55,643 nucleotides of DNA from NCBI GenBank assembly GCA_905182035.1, contig CAJIZL010000020.1:1-55643 (forward strand), in the 5' to 3' direction. The stretch comes from Oceanospirillaceae bacterium ASP10-02a (lineage in GTDB: Bacteria > Pseudomonadota > Gammaproteobacteria > Pseudomonadales > Balneatricaceae). The position numbers and the translations under genes are program-made. Below are positions 1 to 8,621 of this stretch, piece by piece. The notes beneath the pieces were generated by a model that was not told where the DNA came from, did not search any database, and worked only from the letters and a program-made list of their open reading frames with translations. How positions within the stretch are numbered: the stretch's first letter is position 1; each line of letters opens with the position of its first letter.

Positions 1-2
1 AT

Positions 3-104
3 AACTCAAATGCAGAAGCGCTCACTTTGGCGCATGGCAAATTAGAACCTTTAGATGACAAAGATAGCAGCAGTGCCAAGGATAGGCTAGCAAAAAATAC
101 ATAA
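3..104 (+). CDS. 3' end of an unidentified gene running in from the left edge
   Basis: An open frame enters at base 3 and stops at TAA 102-104, giving 33 residues that are hydrophilic and rich in Ser, Asp and Lys (ending SSSAKDRLAKNT). The start lies outside the window and there is too little to assign a family. The frame is followed closely by the tRNA-operon terminator on the other strand, which is consistent with a convergent gene end. Confidence 0.35.
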   Translation, partial: NSNAEALTLAHGKLEPLDDKDSSSAKDRLAKNT

Positions 105-115
105 ATTACGGGCAC

Positions 116-136
116 AAAAAAACCGCATCTAAGCGG
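116..136 (-). terminator. Rho-independent terminator of the tRNA operon
   Basis: Read on the minus strand this is CCGC, a six-base loop, GCGG, then a run of seven or more T. It lies just downstream of the last tRNA and is positioned to end the three-tRNA transcript. The stem is only 4 bp, so efficiency is uncertain. Confidence 0.6.
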
Positions 137-163
137 CCTAATCATTTCCAACAGCAATGTAAA

Positions 164-240
164 TGGCGGAACGGACGGGACTCGAACCCGCGACCCCCGG
201 CGTGACAGGCCGGTATTCTAACCAGCTGAACTACCGCTCC
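164..240 (-). tRNA. tRNA-Asp (GTC)
   Basis: A complete 77-nt cloverleaf with encoded CCA on the minus strand. The anticodon loop reads CTGTCAC, giving anticodon GTC. The T arm holds the usual GGTTCGAGTCC. It is the third tRNA of an Asp-Val-Asp operon and looks identical to the copy at 411-487. Confidence 0.97.
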
Positions 241-269
241 GCATTATATTACTACTTCCAGCGTACACT

Positions 270-345
270 TGGTGGGTGATGACGGGTTCGAACCGCCGAC
301 CCTCTGCGTGTAAAGCAGATGCTCTCCCAACTGAGCTAATCACCC
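270..345 (-). tRNA. tRNA-Val (TAC)
   Basis: A 76-nt cloverleaf with encoded CCA on the minus strand. The anticodon TAC sits in the loop of the CTGCT/AGCAG-like stem, and the acceptor arm is GGGTGAT/ATCACCC. It is the middle tRNA of the Asp-Val-Asp operon. Confidence 0.97.
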
Positions 346-410
346 AACGTACTAAGTGCCATTTATTTTCTATTTTAAGCCAAGTTCAAGGGTGACTTAA
401 AGAAAATAAA

Positions 411-487
411 TGGCGGAACGGACGGGACTCGAACCCGCGACCCCCGGCGTGACAGGCCGGTATTCTAACCAGCTGAACTACCGCTCC
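411..487 (-). tRNA. tRNA-Asp (GTC), promoter-proximal copy
   Basis: A 77-nt tRNA on the minus strand with encoded CCA and anticodon GTC. Its sequence matches the copy at 164-240. It is the first gene of the operon, about 50 nt from the predicted promoter. Confidence 0.97.
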
Positions 488-536
488 GCATTTCCCTTTG
501 GCTAACCGTGTTAGGCGTTGCCTTTAGGAGATGCGC

Positions 537-564
537 ATTTTAAAGATTTCCTCAGCCGTGTCAA
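537..564 (-). promoter_or_regulatory. Sigma70 promoter of the tRNA operon
   Basis: On the minus strand there is a consensus -35 TTGACA (564-559), a 16-bp spacer, and -10 TAAAAT (542-537). A G+C-rich discriminator (GCGC) follows directly. GC-rich discriminators are typical of stringently controlled stable-RNA promoters, so growth-rate control is a reasonable inference. Confidence 0.75.
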
Positions 565-733
565 ACGTTTAGGCGAAAAAAGACCAATATTTTTTCATAC
601 TGGTTAAAAACCATACAGCTTTATTAAAAAATCAACACTTAAGCCACATCACTTGGAACCTAACCGTAGATGTAATAGTCTTAGTTTTATAAACTTATTT
701 ATGCCAACACAAGATTAATTTAAGGATTTGCAC

Positions 734-1309
734 ATGAAACCATTATTTTTTACCTTAGGTTTAAGTTTGAGCTTGTTAATGGGTGGCTGTGCTGTTAGCC
801 CCCAATCTGTTTACTTACAACCACAAGCAACCCCTACGGGGCCTAGTTATGGCCAAGGACGTGCAATTACCATCAAGGTAGAGGACCGTCGCTCCAGCAG
901 CGTTTTAGGCAGTCGTGGAGGTGTTTACGAATCTTCAAGTGTCATTACTATATCCAACGATATTACTGGCGCCCTGATGATTGCTGCTCAAGCATCTACA
1001 GCCCAGCTTGGATTTGATGGCTCTAGCTCTTTAGCACCGGCACAGCTTACGTTAATCCTTGAAGAACTAACTTATGACACGAAAACAAAAGGTCTAGTTA
1101 ATACCATAAGTATTGACGCTAAGATCACCATAACTACTACCGTAGGTGATAGCAGCCACACGGGACATTATCGAACTCAGCGTAGCCACGAGTTCTCGCA
1201 ACTGCCTGATGCGCAAAAAAATCAGGAAATCATCAGCGAAGCCTTAAGCATGAGCCTAGAGCGCGGCTTTAGCGACATCAGTCTTGCCAACTTCTTGGGC
1301 CAGAACTAG
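734..1309 (+). CDS. yajG: YajG-family lipoprotein
   Basis: A 191-residue predicted lipoprotein. The N-terminus is a short hydrophobic signal ending in MGGC (Cys19), a lipobox for lipidation and membrane anchoring. The body has the YajG pattern: a short extended segment after the Cys, a variable middle, and a C-terminal helix (SEALSMSLERGFSDISLANFL) resembling the E. coli YajG tail. I chose ATG 734 because AAGGA sits 7 nt upstream; the in-frame TTG at 728 has no such site. The molecular role of YajG is poorly known. The gene stands alone, convergent with msrB. Confidence 0.75.
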   Translation: MKPLFFTLGLSLSLLMGGCAVSPQSVYLQPQATPTGPSYGQGRAITIKVEDRRSSSVLGSRGGVYESSSVITISNDITGALMIAAQASTAQLGFDGSSSLAPAQLTLILEELTYDTKTKGLVNTISIDAKITITTTVGDSSHTGHYRTQRSHEFSQLPDAQKNQEIISEALSMSLERGFSDISLANFLGQN

Positions 1310-1352
1310 CCTGATGAACTAAGCTTGCAGGTGATGGCGACTTGTCTGTTGG

Positions 1353-1769
1353 TTAGTCGGCCTCTTTAAAGTCTAGGGCAACGGAGTTAATGCAATAGCG
1401 CAGACCCGTTTCTGGGGGACCATCGGGGAATACATGGCCCAAATGAGCACCACAATCATCACACATTACTTCAGTTCGGCTCATACCATGGGTCACGTCT
1501 AGCTCTTCTTTAACGGCAGGGCCATTTGCTGGTGCGCTGAAACTCGGCCAACCGCAACCTGCATCGAACTTGGATTGGCTAGAAAACAGTTCTGCACCAC
1601 AACAGTGACAATGATACTTGCCGTTTTCAAAGTGCTGATCATATTGGCCTGTATGGGGTCTTTCTGTGCCTTTTTGACGGCACACAGCAAAGGCTTCTGG
1701 GCTTAATTCCTCACGCCATTGTGCTTCAGATTTAGGGGTGCTTGCCTTGCCACTGTTAGTTTTAGCCAT
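1353..1769 (-). CDS. msrB: Peptide-methionine (R)-S-oxide reductase MsrB
   Basis: A 138-residue, probably cytoplasmic enzyme that repairs the R epimer of methionine sulfoxide in proteins, using thioredoxin as reductant. The structural zinc site is visible as two CxxC pairs (C54/C57 and C103/C106). The catalytic cysteine is C126 in RYCINSVAL. The GCGWPSF and GHVFPDGP motifs are intact and the length is normal. GGAG lies 8 nt before ATG 1769. The gene diverges from alaA, and trxA, its likely electron donor, is about 8.4 kb away. Confidence 0.96.
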   Translation of the reverse strand: MAKTNSGKASTPKSEAQWREELSPEAFAVCRQKGTERPHTGQYDQHFENGKYHCHCCGAELFSSQSKFDAGCGWPSFSAPANGPAVKEELDVTHGMSRTEVMCDDCGAHLGHVFPDGPPETGLRYCINSVALDFKEAD

Positions 1770-1918
1770 TTGTGTACTCCTTTTTTCGGTAAAAAATAGT
1801 CAGTATTGGTTAAATAATACTGTTTGATGACGTTTTTATAGTTTTATAAAAGTTTTCTAGCACGTATGATAAGTTATTATTATCACATAAAATCTATAAG
1901 TTCGATGAGATCACGTTT

Positions 1919-3133
1919 ATGAACATGATACGCAAATCGCAGAAATTGATAAACGTATGCTACGACATTCGTGGCCCAGTGCTTGAAGAAGCTAAACGCC
2001 TAGAAGATGAAGGCAGCCGTGTCATTAAACTTAATATTGGCAACCCTGCTCCCTTTGGTTTTGAAGCGCCAGAAGAAATCGTCCAAGATGTGATTCATAA
2101 CCTTCCTAATGCCCAAGGTTATTGCGATTCTAAAGGCCTATTTGCAGCCCGTAAAGCCGTTATGCACGAATGTCAGCGTAAGAGCATAAAGCACGTCACC
2201 ATAGAAGACATTTACATTGGTAACGGCGTTAGCGAGCTTATCGTTATGGCCATGCAGGGCCTTTTGAATGAAGGCGATGAAATGCTTATCCCTGCGCCAG
2301 ATTATCCCCTTTGGACTGCCGCAACCTCCTTATCCGGCGGTACACCAGTTCATTACCGTTGCGATGAAGACAATGGTTGGCAGCCAGATCTTGAAGATAT
2401 GGCATCTAAAATTACTGACCGTACTCGTGGAATTGTGGTGATCAATCCCAACAACCCCACGGGGGCAGTTTATTCTAAAGAAACCCTTGAAGCGATTATT
2501 GAACTGGCCCGTAAAAATGGCCTTATTATCTTTGCCGACGAAATTTACGATAAGATTCTTTACGAAGACGCTAAGTTTACGCCCATGGCGAGCTTGGCTG
2601 ATGATGTGTTATTTATGAGTTTTAATGGCTTGTCTAAAACATACCGTGCTGCGGGTTTCCGTTCTGGCTGGGTGGTGTTGTCTGGGGCTAAACATAAGGC
2701 TAAAGACTACATCCAAGGTCTGGACATGTTAGCCAGTATGCGTTTGTGCTCTAACGTACCTAGTCAGTACGCTATTCAAACGGCATTAGGTGGCTACCAA
2801 AGCATTAAGGAACTAACTTGTGAAGGTGGTCGTTTAAAGCGCCAGCGCGATATGGCATGGCGAATGTTAGATGCCCTACCTGGCGTGACTTGTCATAAAC
2901 CTGAAGGCGCATTGTATTTATTCCCACGTTTAGACCCTGAGATCTACCACGTTGAAAATGATGAAAAGTTTGCCTTTGATCTGCTGTCGCAGCAGAAGGT
3001 ATTAGTGGTTCAAGGTAGTGGTTTTAATATGCCTGACAGCCAGCACTTCCGCATTGTATTTTTGCCCCATGAGGAGCAACTCATCGAGGCCGTAGGCCGT
3101 ATTGCCACTTTCTTAGGCACTTTGCGCAAGTAA
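1919..3133 (+). CDS. alaA: Alanine-synthesising glutamate-pyruvate aminotransferase AlaA
   Basis: A 404-residue fold-type I PLP aminotransferase matching E. coli AlaA (YfbQ) closely along its length, expected to make alanine from pyruvate and glutamate. Visible elements are the N-terminal substrate loop (LNIGNPAPFGF), the cofactor-binding stretch VINPNNPTGAVY (174-185), the DEIYDKI motif, and the Schiff-base lysine K240 in FNGLSKTYRAAGFR. The start is ATG 1919; ATG 1925 is also possible. It stands alone and diverges from msrB. The 149-bp A+T-rich gap holds inverted TTTATA-type segments that could bind a regulator, which I cannot identify. Confidence 0.93.
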   Translation: MNMIRKSQKLINVCYDIRGPVLEEAKRLEDEGSRVIKLNIGNPAPFGFEAPEEIVQDVIHNLPNAQGYCDSKGLFAARKAVMHECQRKSIKHVTIEDIYIGNGVSELIVMAMQGLLNEGDEMLIPAPDYPLWTAATSLSGGTPVHYRCDEDNGWQPDLEDMASKITDRTRGIVVINPNNPTGAVYSKETLEAIIELARKNGLIIFADEIYDKILYEDAKFTPMASLADDVLFMSFNGLSKTYRAAGFRSGWVVLSGAKHKAKDYIQGLDMLASMRLCSNVPSQYAIQTALGGYQSIKELTCEGGRLKRQRDMAWRMLDALPGVTCHKPEGALYLFPRLDPEIYHVENDEKFAFDLLSQQKVLVVQGSGFNMPDSQHFRIVFLPHEEQLIEAVGRIATFLGTLRK

Positions 3134-3201
3134 TACTGTGCGCTTGAATTGTTTCATCTTAGTCTCTGGTGTGGCTTCATGTGCTCAATTGTGCTGAATG
3201 C

Positions 3202-4359
3202 TCACAGTGAGCTAATGCCTACTGTGCCTGCAGCTGCTACAGGATTGCCTAAAGGATACAAAACCACGTCGTGGAAACCGCAGATCACCGGCACTAGGCC
3301 TGCCAAATCTTGATCCAATTGTGGGTCGCCTGAATCTACTAACAACGGCCTGCCTTTCAGCTCTTTGAGTTTGGTTTTAGTAGCTACAATGTGAATATTG
3401 CCTAAGCCTAACTGCTTAATTAGTTCTGGGCTAAGTTGTTGGTTACCACGTCCTAGCACGTGACCCTGACCACCAATTAAAGTAATAAAAAGCTCTGCCG
3501 CCTGCTGATCACATAAATCGAGCAGCTGTTGCGCTGTTACGTCACTAGCAATTACGTGCCCATCTTCGATAACGTCCACACCTAATAACGTATTCTCTAG
3601 GCCTAAGTAATGCATCACAGCTGCCACGGTAGAACCAGAGCCCATGATATACCTAACGCCAGGTTCCATAAGTTCTTCCACATGGGCTGCTATATCATCT
3701 AATACCAAAGCTTCAACTTCTTTGGATCCTTCTTTCGCTCCATCTTTGGTGGCCTGCATGTACTGATGCGACTCAGGCACTTGTAACTCGCCGTAATAGC
3801 GGGCTTTTACTCGGCCTGCACGAAACTCTTCTTCATCGATATCACGTACTTCTTGGCTGCGCAAACTCACCAACTCACCCCTCACTAACTGAGCGATAAC
3901 CTGACCTGCCGCCGCGGGCGTAATACCATACACTCCCGAATGGATTTTCACACCCGCTGGTATGCCCACCACAGGCACTTGATCACCAATAGCTTGTAGG
4001 AGATCTCTTGCAGTGCCATCGCCACCTACAAACACCAGCAGATCCACACCTTTTTTTAGCAGTATTTGGGCAGCCGCCATGGTGTCGGCAGCGCTTGATG
4101 GTTGGGTTTTTGCTTGGCCACAAACCTGAGTTTTTAAGCCTGCTGCTAGGGCACAGTCAGCACCCATATTCCCTGCAAAGGCATAAACACACACATCAAG
4201 CCCTGCAACCTCAGCTAATGCCTGCAGACAGCGCAAGTTAGCCTTTGGCACGGCGCCAAGGGCCAGTGCTTCGTCTGCTACATTATCGCTGCCTTTTAAT
4301 GCCACACTGCCACCTAGACCAGCCAATGGATTGACTACTAAACCAATATTAAACGTCAT
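3202..4359 (-). CDS. ATP-NAD kinase family protein (COG3199)
   Basis: A 385-residue protein of the COG3199 branch of NAD kinases, expected to phosphorylate NAD(H) or a related substrate. The diagnostic GGDGT motif is at 112-116 (FVGGDGTARD), preceded by the Rossmann-like start IGLVVNPLAGLGGS and followed by VVGIPAGVKIHSGVYG. It is larger than classical NadK because of an extra C-terminal region containing GSGSTV and LIGGQGHVLGRGNQQLS. Its ATG directly abuts the pdxB stop codon (TAA then ATG), so it is the last gene of a trmH-pdxB operon and probably translationally coupled. Family assignment is firm; the exact substrate is not. Confidence 0.85.
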   Translation of the reverse strand: MTFNIGLVVNPLAGLGGSVALKGSDNVADEALALGAVPKANLRCLQALAEVAGLDVCVYAFAGNMGADCALAAGLKTQVCGQAKTQPSSAADTMAAAQILLKKGVDLLVFVGGDGTARDLLQAIGDQVPVVGIPAGVKIHSGVYGITPAAAGQVIAQLVRGELVSLRSQEVRDIDEEEFRAGRVKARYYGELQVPESHQYMQATKDGAKEGSKEVEALVLDDIAAHVEELMEPGVRYIMGSGSTVAAVMHYLGLENTLLGVDVIEDGHVIASDVTAQQLLDLCDQQAAELFITLIGGQGHVLGRGNQQLSPELIKQLGLGNIHIVATKTKLKELKGRPLLVDSGDPQLDQDLAGLVPVICGFHDVVLYPLGNPVAAAGTVGISSL

Positions 4360-5493
4360 TTAATGTGTCTCATGCTCAATACCAAAACCCAAACCACCCA
4401 TCATGGCTGCACACTCAGAGTTAGTTATGCCTTGCAATTGAAGGCTAGAAAATTCACGTCTAACAGGATAGTTTTTCCGAAGCAGATCAAAATCATTACC
4501 TTGGCGCATACGTGCATTATCTTCCATCAACGGATAAACACTGCTGCATGCAGCAGCTATAACTTCTTGGGCCGTTGCAGCTGGATTAATTTGCAACCTT
4601 GCAAGATCGGGTTGTGGAATTAAGTCTTCTACCCTGAGGCTAGCTGGCAGCCCAAAGTGCTCACACAAGGATTGATATATCATCGATGTACCACGCATTT
4701 TCCCTTCTAAAGAGTGCCCTGCTATGTGGGGTGTAACACAATGACAGTAGTCAAATAGGCGCTTGTCTATATCGGGTTCTTGATGCCATACATCCATAAA
4801 CAAATGAAGATCGTTATGTTTTTGTTGGCGCTCTAAAAGTGCCTGTTGATCCACTACCTCGCCCCGCCCTGCACTAATGAGCACAGTGCCTTTGGCTAGG
4901 TTTTTAATCCGTGTTTGATTTAGCAAATTTTCAGTGGCATGGCCACCGGTTTTGGTAAGTGGCGTATGCAAACAGACAATTTGGCAGCGCCCTAACAACT
5001 CGTCTAGTTCAACATAGCCTTCATGCCCTGCATCTACTTTGGGGGGGTCACATTGCAGCAGGTTAAAGCCAGCTTTGTGTAACCGCTGGGCCAACCGACC
5101 ACCTACGTTACCAGCGCCTACAATGCCAATCGTTTGTTGGCGAGGATCAACACCCAGCGTTTGCCAAGCATGGTTAAGGCAGGCAATCACATAGTCTCCT
5201 ACCCCTGCAGCGTTGCACCCAGGAGCATTGCGCCAAACGATGTTATTGGTGTCCATGTAATCTGTAGCCAAATGATCGGTGCCAATAGTGCAGGTACCCA
5301 CAAACTGAACCTTGCTACCTTTTAGCAAAGCAGGGGTCACTTTAGCGGTTGATCGCAATACCAAGGCATCTGCATGGACTACTTGCTCTGAATCAATTGA
5401 ACGGCCGTTGACCCGTGTGATTTGCGCTAGGTCACCAAAAAATTCATCAAGCAGCAAAATATTTTCATCAGCTACTAAGTTAATTGGGGGCAT
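4360..5493 (-). CDS. pdxB: Erythronate-4-phosphate dehydrogenase PdxB
   Basis: A 377-residue NAD-dependent 2-hydroxyacid dehydrogenase catalysing the second step of the DXP-dependent pyridoxal phosphate pathway. The N-terminal LVADENI and FVGTCTIGTDHLD-like segments are PdxB signatures. The Rossmann motif GIVGAGNVGGRLA, the catalytic Arg (SAGRGEVVD), Glu (WHQEPD) and His (TPHIAGHS) are all present, as is the C-terminal dimerisation domain. A longer frame begins at 5577, but ATG 5493 is preceded by AGGAG at 8 nt and gives the family length. That ATG overlaps the trmH stop by one base (TAATG). Confidence 0.95.
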   Translation of the reverse strand: MPPINLVADENILLLDEFFGDLAQITRVNGRSIDSEQVVHADALVLRSTAKVTPALLKGSKVQFVGTCTIGTDHLATDYMDTNNIVWRNAPGCNAAGVGDYVIACLNHAWQTLGVDPRQQTIGIVGAGNVGGRLAQRLHKAGFNLLQCDPPKVDAGHEGYVELDELLGRCQIVCLHTPLTKTGGHATENLLNQTRIKNLAKGTVLISAGRGEVVDQQALLERQQKHNDLHLFMDVWHQEPDIDKRLFDYCHCVTPHIAGHSLEGKMRGTSMIYQSLCEHFGLPASLRVEDLIPQPDLARLQINPAATAQEVIAAACSSVYPLMEDNARMRQGNDFDLLRKNYPVRREFSSLQLQGITNSECAAMMGGLGFGIEHETH

Positions 5494-6230
5494 TAATTCG
5501 CTCCTAGGTTGGTGATCATATGAGAGGGGTCTCTGCCCTGTAGGATGACTTGGTCTTGATTGGCACTGGCATACCATTGATTCAAATTTACAATACCACC
5601 ATCAACTTCCATGGTGGGGTAAGCTAAACTGTGACGATGACAAAAATCAGCTACTTTGGGGTGGCACCAACGAAATAGGGTTTGTTGGTATTCTAAGCCC
5701 AATAGTTGCGGCCGGTTATAACTACCTTGCAGATCACGCTGACGTTGAGCTTCAAGTAATATTATGGCAGCGGCCACAGACACGTTAAACGAGTGCACCA
5801 TCCCTAACATAGGAATCACCACTTGGTGGTCTGATGCGGCTACAGCTGCAGGACTTACACCATGTTTTTCTGCACCTAATATCAGCGCCGTAGGTAAAGT
5901 GTAATCCAATTCACGGTAATCGACAGCTTGGTCGCTAAAGTGGGCTGAAACCAACTGCATACCTTGTTGTTTAGCCGTAGTTAAAGCACTAACAATGTTG
6001 TTATGGGCCACCAGGTTCACCCACTGCTGGCTACCCCGGGCGGTGCGCTTGTGCTCTCGAAACCCCTCTACTGGGGTGACCACATGGGCACTGTGTACAC
6101 CAACCGCATCACAGGTACGAATCAACGCTGCAATATTTTGAGTTTTATTTACTTGGTCGGTAATAATGGTCAAATCAAGCTGGCGGCAAGCCAAGGTGGC
6201 TTTATATTTTGCCAAACGAGCAGGGGTCAT
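5493..6230 (-). CDS. trmH: tRNA (guanosine-18-2'-O)-methyltransferase TrmH
   Basis: A 245-residue SPOUT methyltransferase that methylates the 2'-OH of G18 in the tRNA D loop using SAM. The three SPOUT motifs are clear: QVNKTQNIAALIRTCDAVG near the N-terminus, LILGAEKHGVSP in the middle, and IPMLGMVHSFNVSVAAAI forming the knotted SAM site. The C-terminal extension is somewhat longer than in E. coli TrmH. It is the first gene of a three-gene operon with pdxB and the NAD-kinase-like gene and diverges from pheA. Confidence 0.93.
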   Translation of the reverse strand: MTPARLAKYKATLACRQLDLTIITDQVNKTQNIAALIRTCDAVGVHSAHVVTPVEGFREHKRTARGSQQWVNLVAHNNIVSALTTAKQQGMQLVSAHFSDQAVDYRELDYTLPTALILGAEKHGVSPAAVAASDHQVVIPMLGMVHSFNVSVAAAIILLEAQRQRDLQGSYNRPQLLGLEYQQTLFRWCHPKVADFCHRHSLAYPTMEVDGGIVNLNQWYASANQDQVILQGRDPSHMITNLGAN

Positions 6231-6342
6231 AGATTTCCGGCCAAAGGGTTATTTATCAACCCCTAATGATACCAATTTATTGATTAGATTTGTTACACTA
6301 CATTCATTATTGCGGTTTATCCAACTCTTCACTACACAATAA

Positions 6343-7203
6343 ATGATACAAAACAACACAACACCTATTATTGCTTACCAAGGCCACCAAGGTGCTTATT
6401 CTCACTTATCCTGCCAACGGGTGTTTCCAGACTTTGAAACCCATGCGTGCATGACCTTTAGCGCGGCTATGGCCATGGTAGAACGGGGCGAAGCACACAT
6501 TGCCATGATACCCGTGGAAAACTCTACTGCAGGCCGGGTGGAAGAAATCTACCGCCAATTACCTCACACTTCGTTATACGTTATTGGTGAGCATTATGAA
6601 CCCGTTAACCATTGTTTACTGGGTTTAAAAAACAGTTCAATAGCGCAAATTACAACTGTCGGTTCTCACCCACAAGCTTTAGCTCAATGTGACGAGCACC
6701 TCGCTCAGCTTAAAATACTGCCTGTGGCAACATTAGACACAGCAGGCGCTGCCCTTGAAGTGAGCCAAAGAGGTGACCTCAGCCATGGTGCTATAGCATC
6801 TAGCTTAGCCGCAAAGCTGTATGATTTGAAAATTTTACAAGAGAACTTTCAAGACGTTCAAGGCAATACAACCCGTTTTTTAATCTTGTCTCGTGAGCAC
6901 AAAATTCCCACTCAAATCACAGGCCAAAAATACATCACTTCGTTTTTGTTTACCGTACGTAACATTCCTTCGGCCCTATACAAGGCCATGGGGGGCCTAG
7001 CCACCAATAACGTTAACCTAATCAAGCTAGAAAGCTACACCCCAGACGGGCGCATGGTGGCGACTCAGTTTCACATTGATGCTGAAGCACATCCAAACGA
7101 TGCCAACATGATTTTAGCCATGGACGAATTGGCATATTTCGCTAAGGATATTCGTATGCTCGGTACCTACGCTGCCAGTGACTATCGTTACCATAGCACT
7201 TAA
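6343..7203 (+). CDS. pheA: Stand-alone prephenate dehydratase PheA (no chorismate mutase domain)
   Basis: A 286-residue enzyme converting prephenate to phenylpyruvate for phenylalanine synthesis. The two-lobed catalytic domain starts immediately (IAYQGHQGAYSH) and carries IPVENSTAGRV and the catalytic TTRF motif (176-179). An ACT domain follows from about 200 (FLFTVRNIPSALYKAMGGLA, with LESYT in place of the usual ESRP). There is no AroQ chorismate-mutase domain, unlike the P-protein of most gammaproteobacteria, and the sequence resembles the short alphaproteobacterial type. Either there is a second bifunctional pheA elsewhere or this copy was acquired. Confidence 0.9.
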   Translation: MIQNNTTPIIAYQGHQGAYSHLSCQRVFPDFETHACMTFSAAMAMVERGEAHIAMIPVENSTAGRVEEIYRQLPHTSLYVIGEHYEPVNHCLLGLKNSSIAQITTVGSHPQALAQCDEHLAQLKILPVATLDTAGAALEVSQRGDLSHGAIASSLAAKLYDLKILQENFQDVQGNTTRFLILSREHKIPTQITGQKYITSFLFTVRNIPSALYKAMGGLATNNVNLIKLESYTPDGRMVATQFHIDAEAHPNDANMILAMDELAYFAKDIRMLGTYAASDYRYHST

Positions 7204-7362
7204 AAAGCTCGAGCAGACGAAATACTAAGCTGCTATGCCAGCATGCAACAGCGTGTCTTGTAGCTTCCGACCAAGCCGTCAACACTGTAGAATTAACGTT
7301 AACAAACATCTTTTTTTTAGTAACAATCAAAACTAACTAAGCCAGCACTGAGAGCCAAATAC

Positions 7363-7962
7363 ATGTCCAAATACACCAAACCACTTTATGCATTGGCGCT
7401 TGTGATACTTTTTTCGGCGGGCCTGCTATTAGCTAAATATGCACCTTGGGAAGGACAAAATGGTGCCAACGCAGGTTATGCTAATTTAGGTGGGGACTTT
7501 ATATTAGACAGCGATGGTGGCCCAGTTAATCTTGAAGACTTTCGTGGCCAATTGGTGTTAATGTATTTTGGTTTTACTTCATGCCCCGATGTATGCCCAA
7601 CTGCGCTCTCTACCATTGCCGCTAGCATGCGCCAGTTAACGCCGACTCTAGAAGCACAAATCCAACCGTTATTTGTGAGCGTAGATCCGGCCCGTGACAC
7701 GCTAGATAATTTAGCTAAATACAGCGCCTATTTTCATCCTAGAATGTTGGGTGTTACGGGCAGCATCGAAGCACTTGACCAGTTAGTCAAGAACTATGGT
7801 GCATACTACCGTCATATTACACTGGAAAATTCGGTCTTAGGCTATACCGTAGATCACACTTCACGGGTGTACCTTATAGGCCGCCAAGGTCAACTCATTA
7901 GCACCATTGCCCACGGCACTTCAGTGGATGATGTGACGGTATTACTTAAGCAGCATTTATAG
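7363..7962 (+). CDS. SCO1/SenC family copper chaperone
   Basis: A 199-residue membrane-anchored thioredoxin-fold protein that delivers copper to the CuA centre of cytochrome oxidase. One N-terminal transmembrane segment (about 8-24) places the domain in the periplasm. The copper ligands are present: C74 and C78 in CPDVC and H165 in TVDHTSRVYLI. The length is normal. Its 3' end overlaps that of epmC by a few bases, tail to tail. No cytochrome oxidase genes lie nearby. Confidence 0.93.
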   Translation: MSKYTKPLYALALVILFSAGLLLAKYAPWEGQNGANAGYANLGGDFILDSDGGPVNLEDFRGQLVLMYFGFTSCPDVCPTALSTIAASMRQLTPTLEAQIQPLFVSVDPARDTLDNLAKYSAYFHPRMLGVTGSIEALDQLVKNYGAYYRHITLENSVLGYTVDHTSRVYLIGRQGQLISTIAHGTSVDDVTVLLKQHL

Positions 7963-8544
7963 GTTTTTCCTCCGGGCTTTTTCCTCAGGCCAATACAATT
8001 GATCAAGCACCACCTGCCCACCATACGTCTGCTGCAGCCGCGATAGCAATAATGCTGCCTGGGTTGGCAAGCCATGTGAAAAATAAGCCCGCGCCTGAGC
8101 TGACACGGCTAACCTAAAGGCCAAATCATCAGTTTCTTCAAAAGCTAGGTTATCAGCGCTGGCAACAAATACTCGCCGACTCGCCATGCTAAACAACCAC
8201 TCTAGGGCCTGAGGTTTAACTTCTACCATTTCAAATGCTGTTTGCTGTTGTTGACTGCGTCCATCTGGTCGGTACCAATAACCAAAGTCTTCAAGTAATC
8301 GGCGCTCCAAACCTGCTACACACCAATGTGATATTTCGTGTAAGGCGCTGGCAAAATAGCCATGGGCAAATACAATGCGATGACAGCTTCGCTGCGCATT
8401 GGCCGGCTCATAAACTGGCTCATCTAGTTCTCCATAGCGCCCATCACACAAGGCACACAGTAAACGTGTATTGTGAGATTCAGCAAACAGCCCATCAAAC
8501 AGGGTGATGATTTCGTGACACTGGCATTGAGGGTGTTTAGGCAT
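7957..8544 (-). CDS. epmC: Elongation factor P hydroxylase EpmC
   Basis: A 195-residue protein closely matching E. coli EpmC (YfcM), which hydroxylates the beta-lysyl-modified lysine of EF-P. The iron-binding HEISH motif (69-73) lies in FASALHEISHWCVAG. The downstream DFGYWYRPDGR and VEVKPQALEWLF blocks are nearly identical to the family. There is a small insertion with two extra cysteines (CALCDGRYGE, about 30-40) relative to E. coli. The 3' end overlaps the Sco gene. Neither epmA, epmB nor efp is in the window. Confidence 0.92.
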   Translation of the reverse strand: MPKHPQCQCHEIITLFDGLFAESHNTRLLCALCDGRYGELDEPVYEPANAQRSCHRIVFAHGYFASALHEISHWCVAGLERRLLEDFGYWYRPDGRSQQQQTAFEMVEVKPQALEWLFSMASRRVFVASADNLAFEETDDLAFRLAVSAQARAYFSHGLPTQAALLLSRLQQTYGGQVVLDQLYWPEEKARRKNL

Positions 8545-8621
8545 TAGTTAACCATGGCCGAATATGACGAAAGGGGCTATTATAGCCCATCTTTTTTCCA
8601 GCCAACAATTTGGTTTTCCTG

